NCBI GenBank assembly: GCA_016201195.1
Contig: JACQDI010000964.1
Coordinates: 1-6,869 of the forward strand
DNA from: Acidobacteriota bacterium
GTDB taxonomy: Bacteria > Acidobacteriota > Terriglobia > Bryobacterales > JACQDG01
Reading direction: 5' to 3'
Length of the DNA stretch: 6,869 nucleotides
A program made the translations under genes and the position numbers. Shown in pieces: positions 6,567 through 6,869 of this stretch. Position 1 is the first letter of the stretch; every line of letters starts with the position of its first letter. The notes beneath the pieces are model-generated. The model worked only from the letters and a program-made list of their open reading frames with translations, searched no databases and was not told where the DNA came from.

Positions 6567-6869
6567 ATGCGCCAATACCGCATTGCCTGGCTGCCCGGCG
6601 ACGGCATCGGACCGGAAGTCTGTGCCGCCGCTCGCACCGTGCTCGACACCGTTGAGTTTCCCGCCCAATACATCCCCGGCGCCATCGGCTGGGAGTTCTG
6701 GAAAAAGGAGGGCGAGGCTCTCCCCCAGCGAACCATCGACCTGCTGCGCTCGACCGACTGCGCCTTCTTCGGCGCCATCACCTCCAAGCCTGCTCCGGAG
6801 GCCGCCCGCGAGCTGGCGCCGGAACTTCAAAGCCGCGGCCTGAAGTATCGCAGCCCCATCGTCCGCATG
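6567..6869 (+). CDS. Isocitrate/isopropylmalate-family dehydrogenase, N-terminal part (runs off right edge)
   Basis: These NAD(P)-dependent enzymes oxidise a malate-type hydroxyacid (isocitrate, homoisocitrate, 3-isopropylmalate or D-malate) and release CO2. The 101 visible codons include the N-terminal AWLPGDGIGPEV (7-18), FFGAITSKP (67-75) on the strand before the active site, and YRSPIVRM (94-101), the start of the substrate-reading helix that normally leads to LDLYANVRP. The SPIVRM form looks closer to isocitrate-type members than to classical LeuB, but the residues that decide specificity lie beyond the edge. ATG 6567 has AGGAG 6 nt upstream (6556-6560) and sits one residue before the family start. 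It follows the hydro-lyase genes on the same strand and would act on their product. The full protein should be about 340-360 residues. Confidence 0.92.
   Translation, partial: MRQYRIAWLPGDGIGPEVCAAARTVLDTVEFPAQYIPGAIGWEFWKKEGEALPQRTIDLLRSTDCAFFGAITSKPAPEAARELAPELQSRGLKYRSPIVRM

Overview
The window is GC-rich, densely coding bacterial DNA. It is probably from an uncultured or soil/sediment bacterium. An Acidobacteriota-like origin is my guess, based on the style of the intergenic repeats (degenerate 7-bp tandem repeats and a CTTTGCGTCTTTGCG-type inverted repeat) and on the gene content. The sequence alone does not prove this.

Left part (1-1383, minus strand): the N-terminal 385 codons of a glycogen branching enzyme (GlgB), running off the left edge just before its catalytic residues. 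Directly upstream on the same strand is the C-terminal remnant of a rhodanese-like sulfurtransferase. It has lost its start and N-terminal half and carries an in-frame TGA two codons after the presumed catalytic Cys.

Middle (1384-2063, plus strand): a compact vapBC-type toxin-antitoxin module. An AbrB/SpoVT-fold antitoxin and a PIN-domain toxin overlap by ATGA, and a perfect 7-bp inverted repeat sits over the antitoxin ribosome binding site, a likely autoregulatory operator. The module begins where the rhodanese homology stops, so it probably sits at an insertion or recombination junction. A 330-bp stretch without a supported gene (2064-2393) follows, holding a candidate promoter, a small hairpin and a degenerate heptamer repeat.

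Right part (2394-6869, plus strand): a MATE-family efflux transporter, then a metabolic operon. Its genes are an isocitrate lyase/PEP mutase superfamily lyase with the KRCGH active site, the large and small subunits of a LeuCD/homoaconitase-type [4Fe-4S] hydro-lyase, and the first 101 codons of an isocitrate/isopropylmalate-type dehydrogenase. The lyase and hydro-lyase genes have strong Shine-Dalgarno sequences and very tight spacing (15 bp, then a 4-bp overlap). A 95-bp gap holding an inverted repeat separates the dehydrogenase.

Together the operon encodes an isomerase that would move a hydroxyl within a malate- or citrate-type acid, a lyase that could cleave the isomer, and a dehydrogenase that could oxidatively decarboxylate it. 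This resembles the aconitase / isocitrate lyase / isocitrate dehydrogenase branch point, but it is built from leucine/lysine-pathway-type parts. The real substrate cannot be read from the sequence. The small-subunit specificity loop (FLSI) matches neither the isopropylmalate (YLVY) nor the homoaconitate (YLRT) signature that I know from methanogen enzymes. This operon is the most interesting part of the window.
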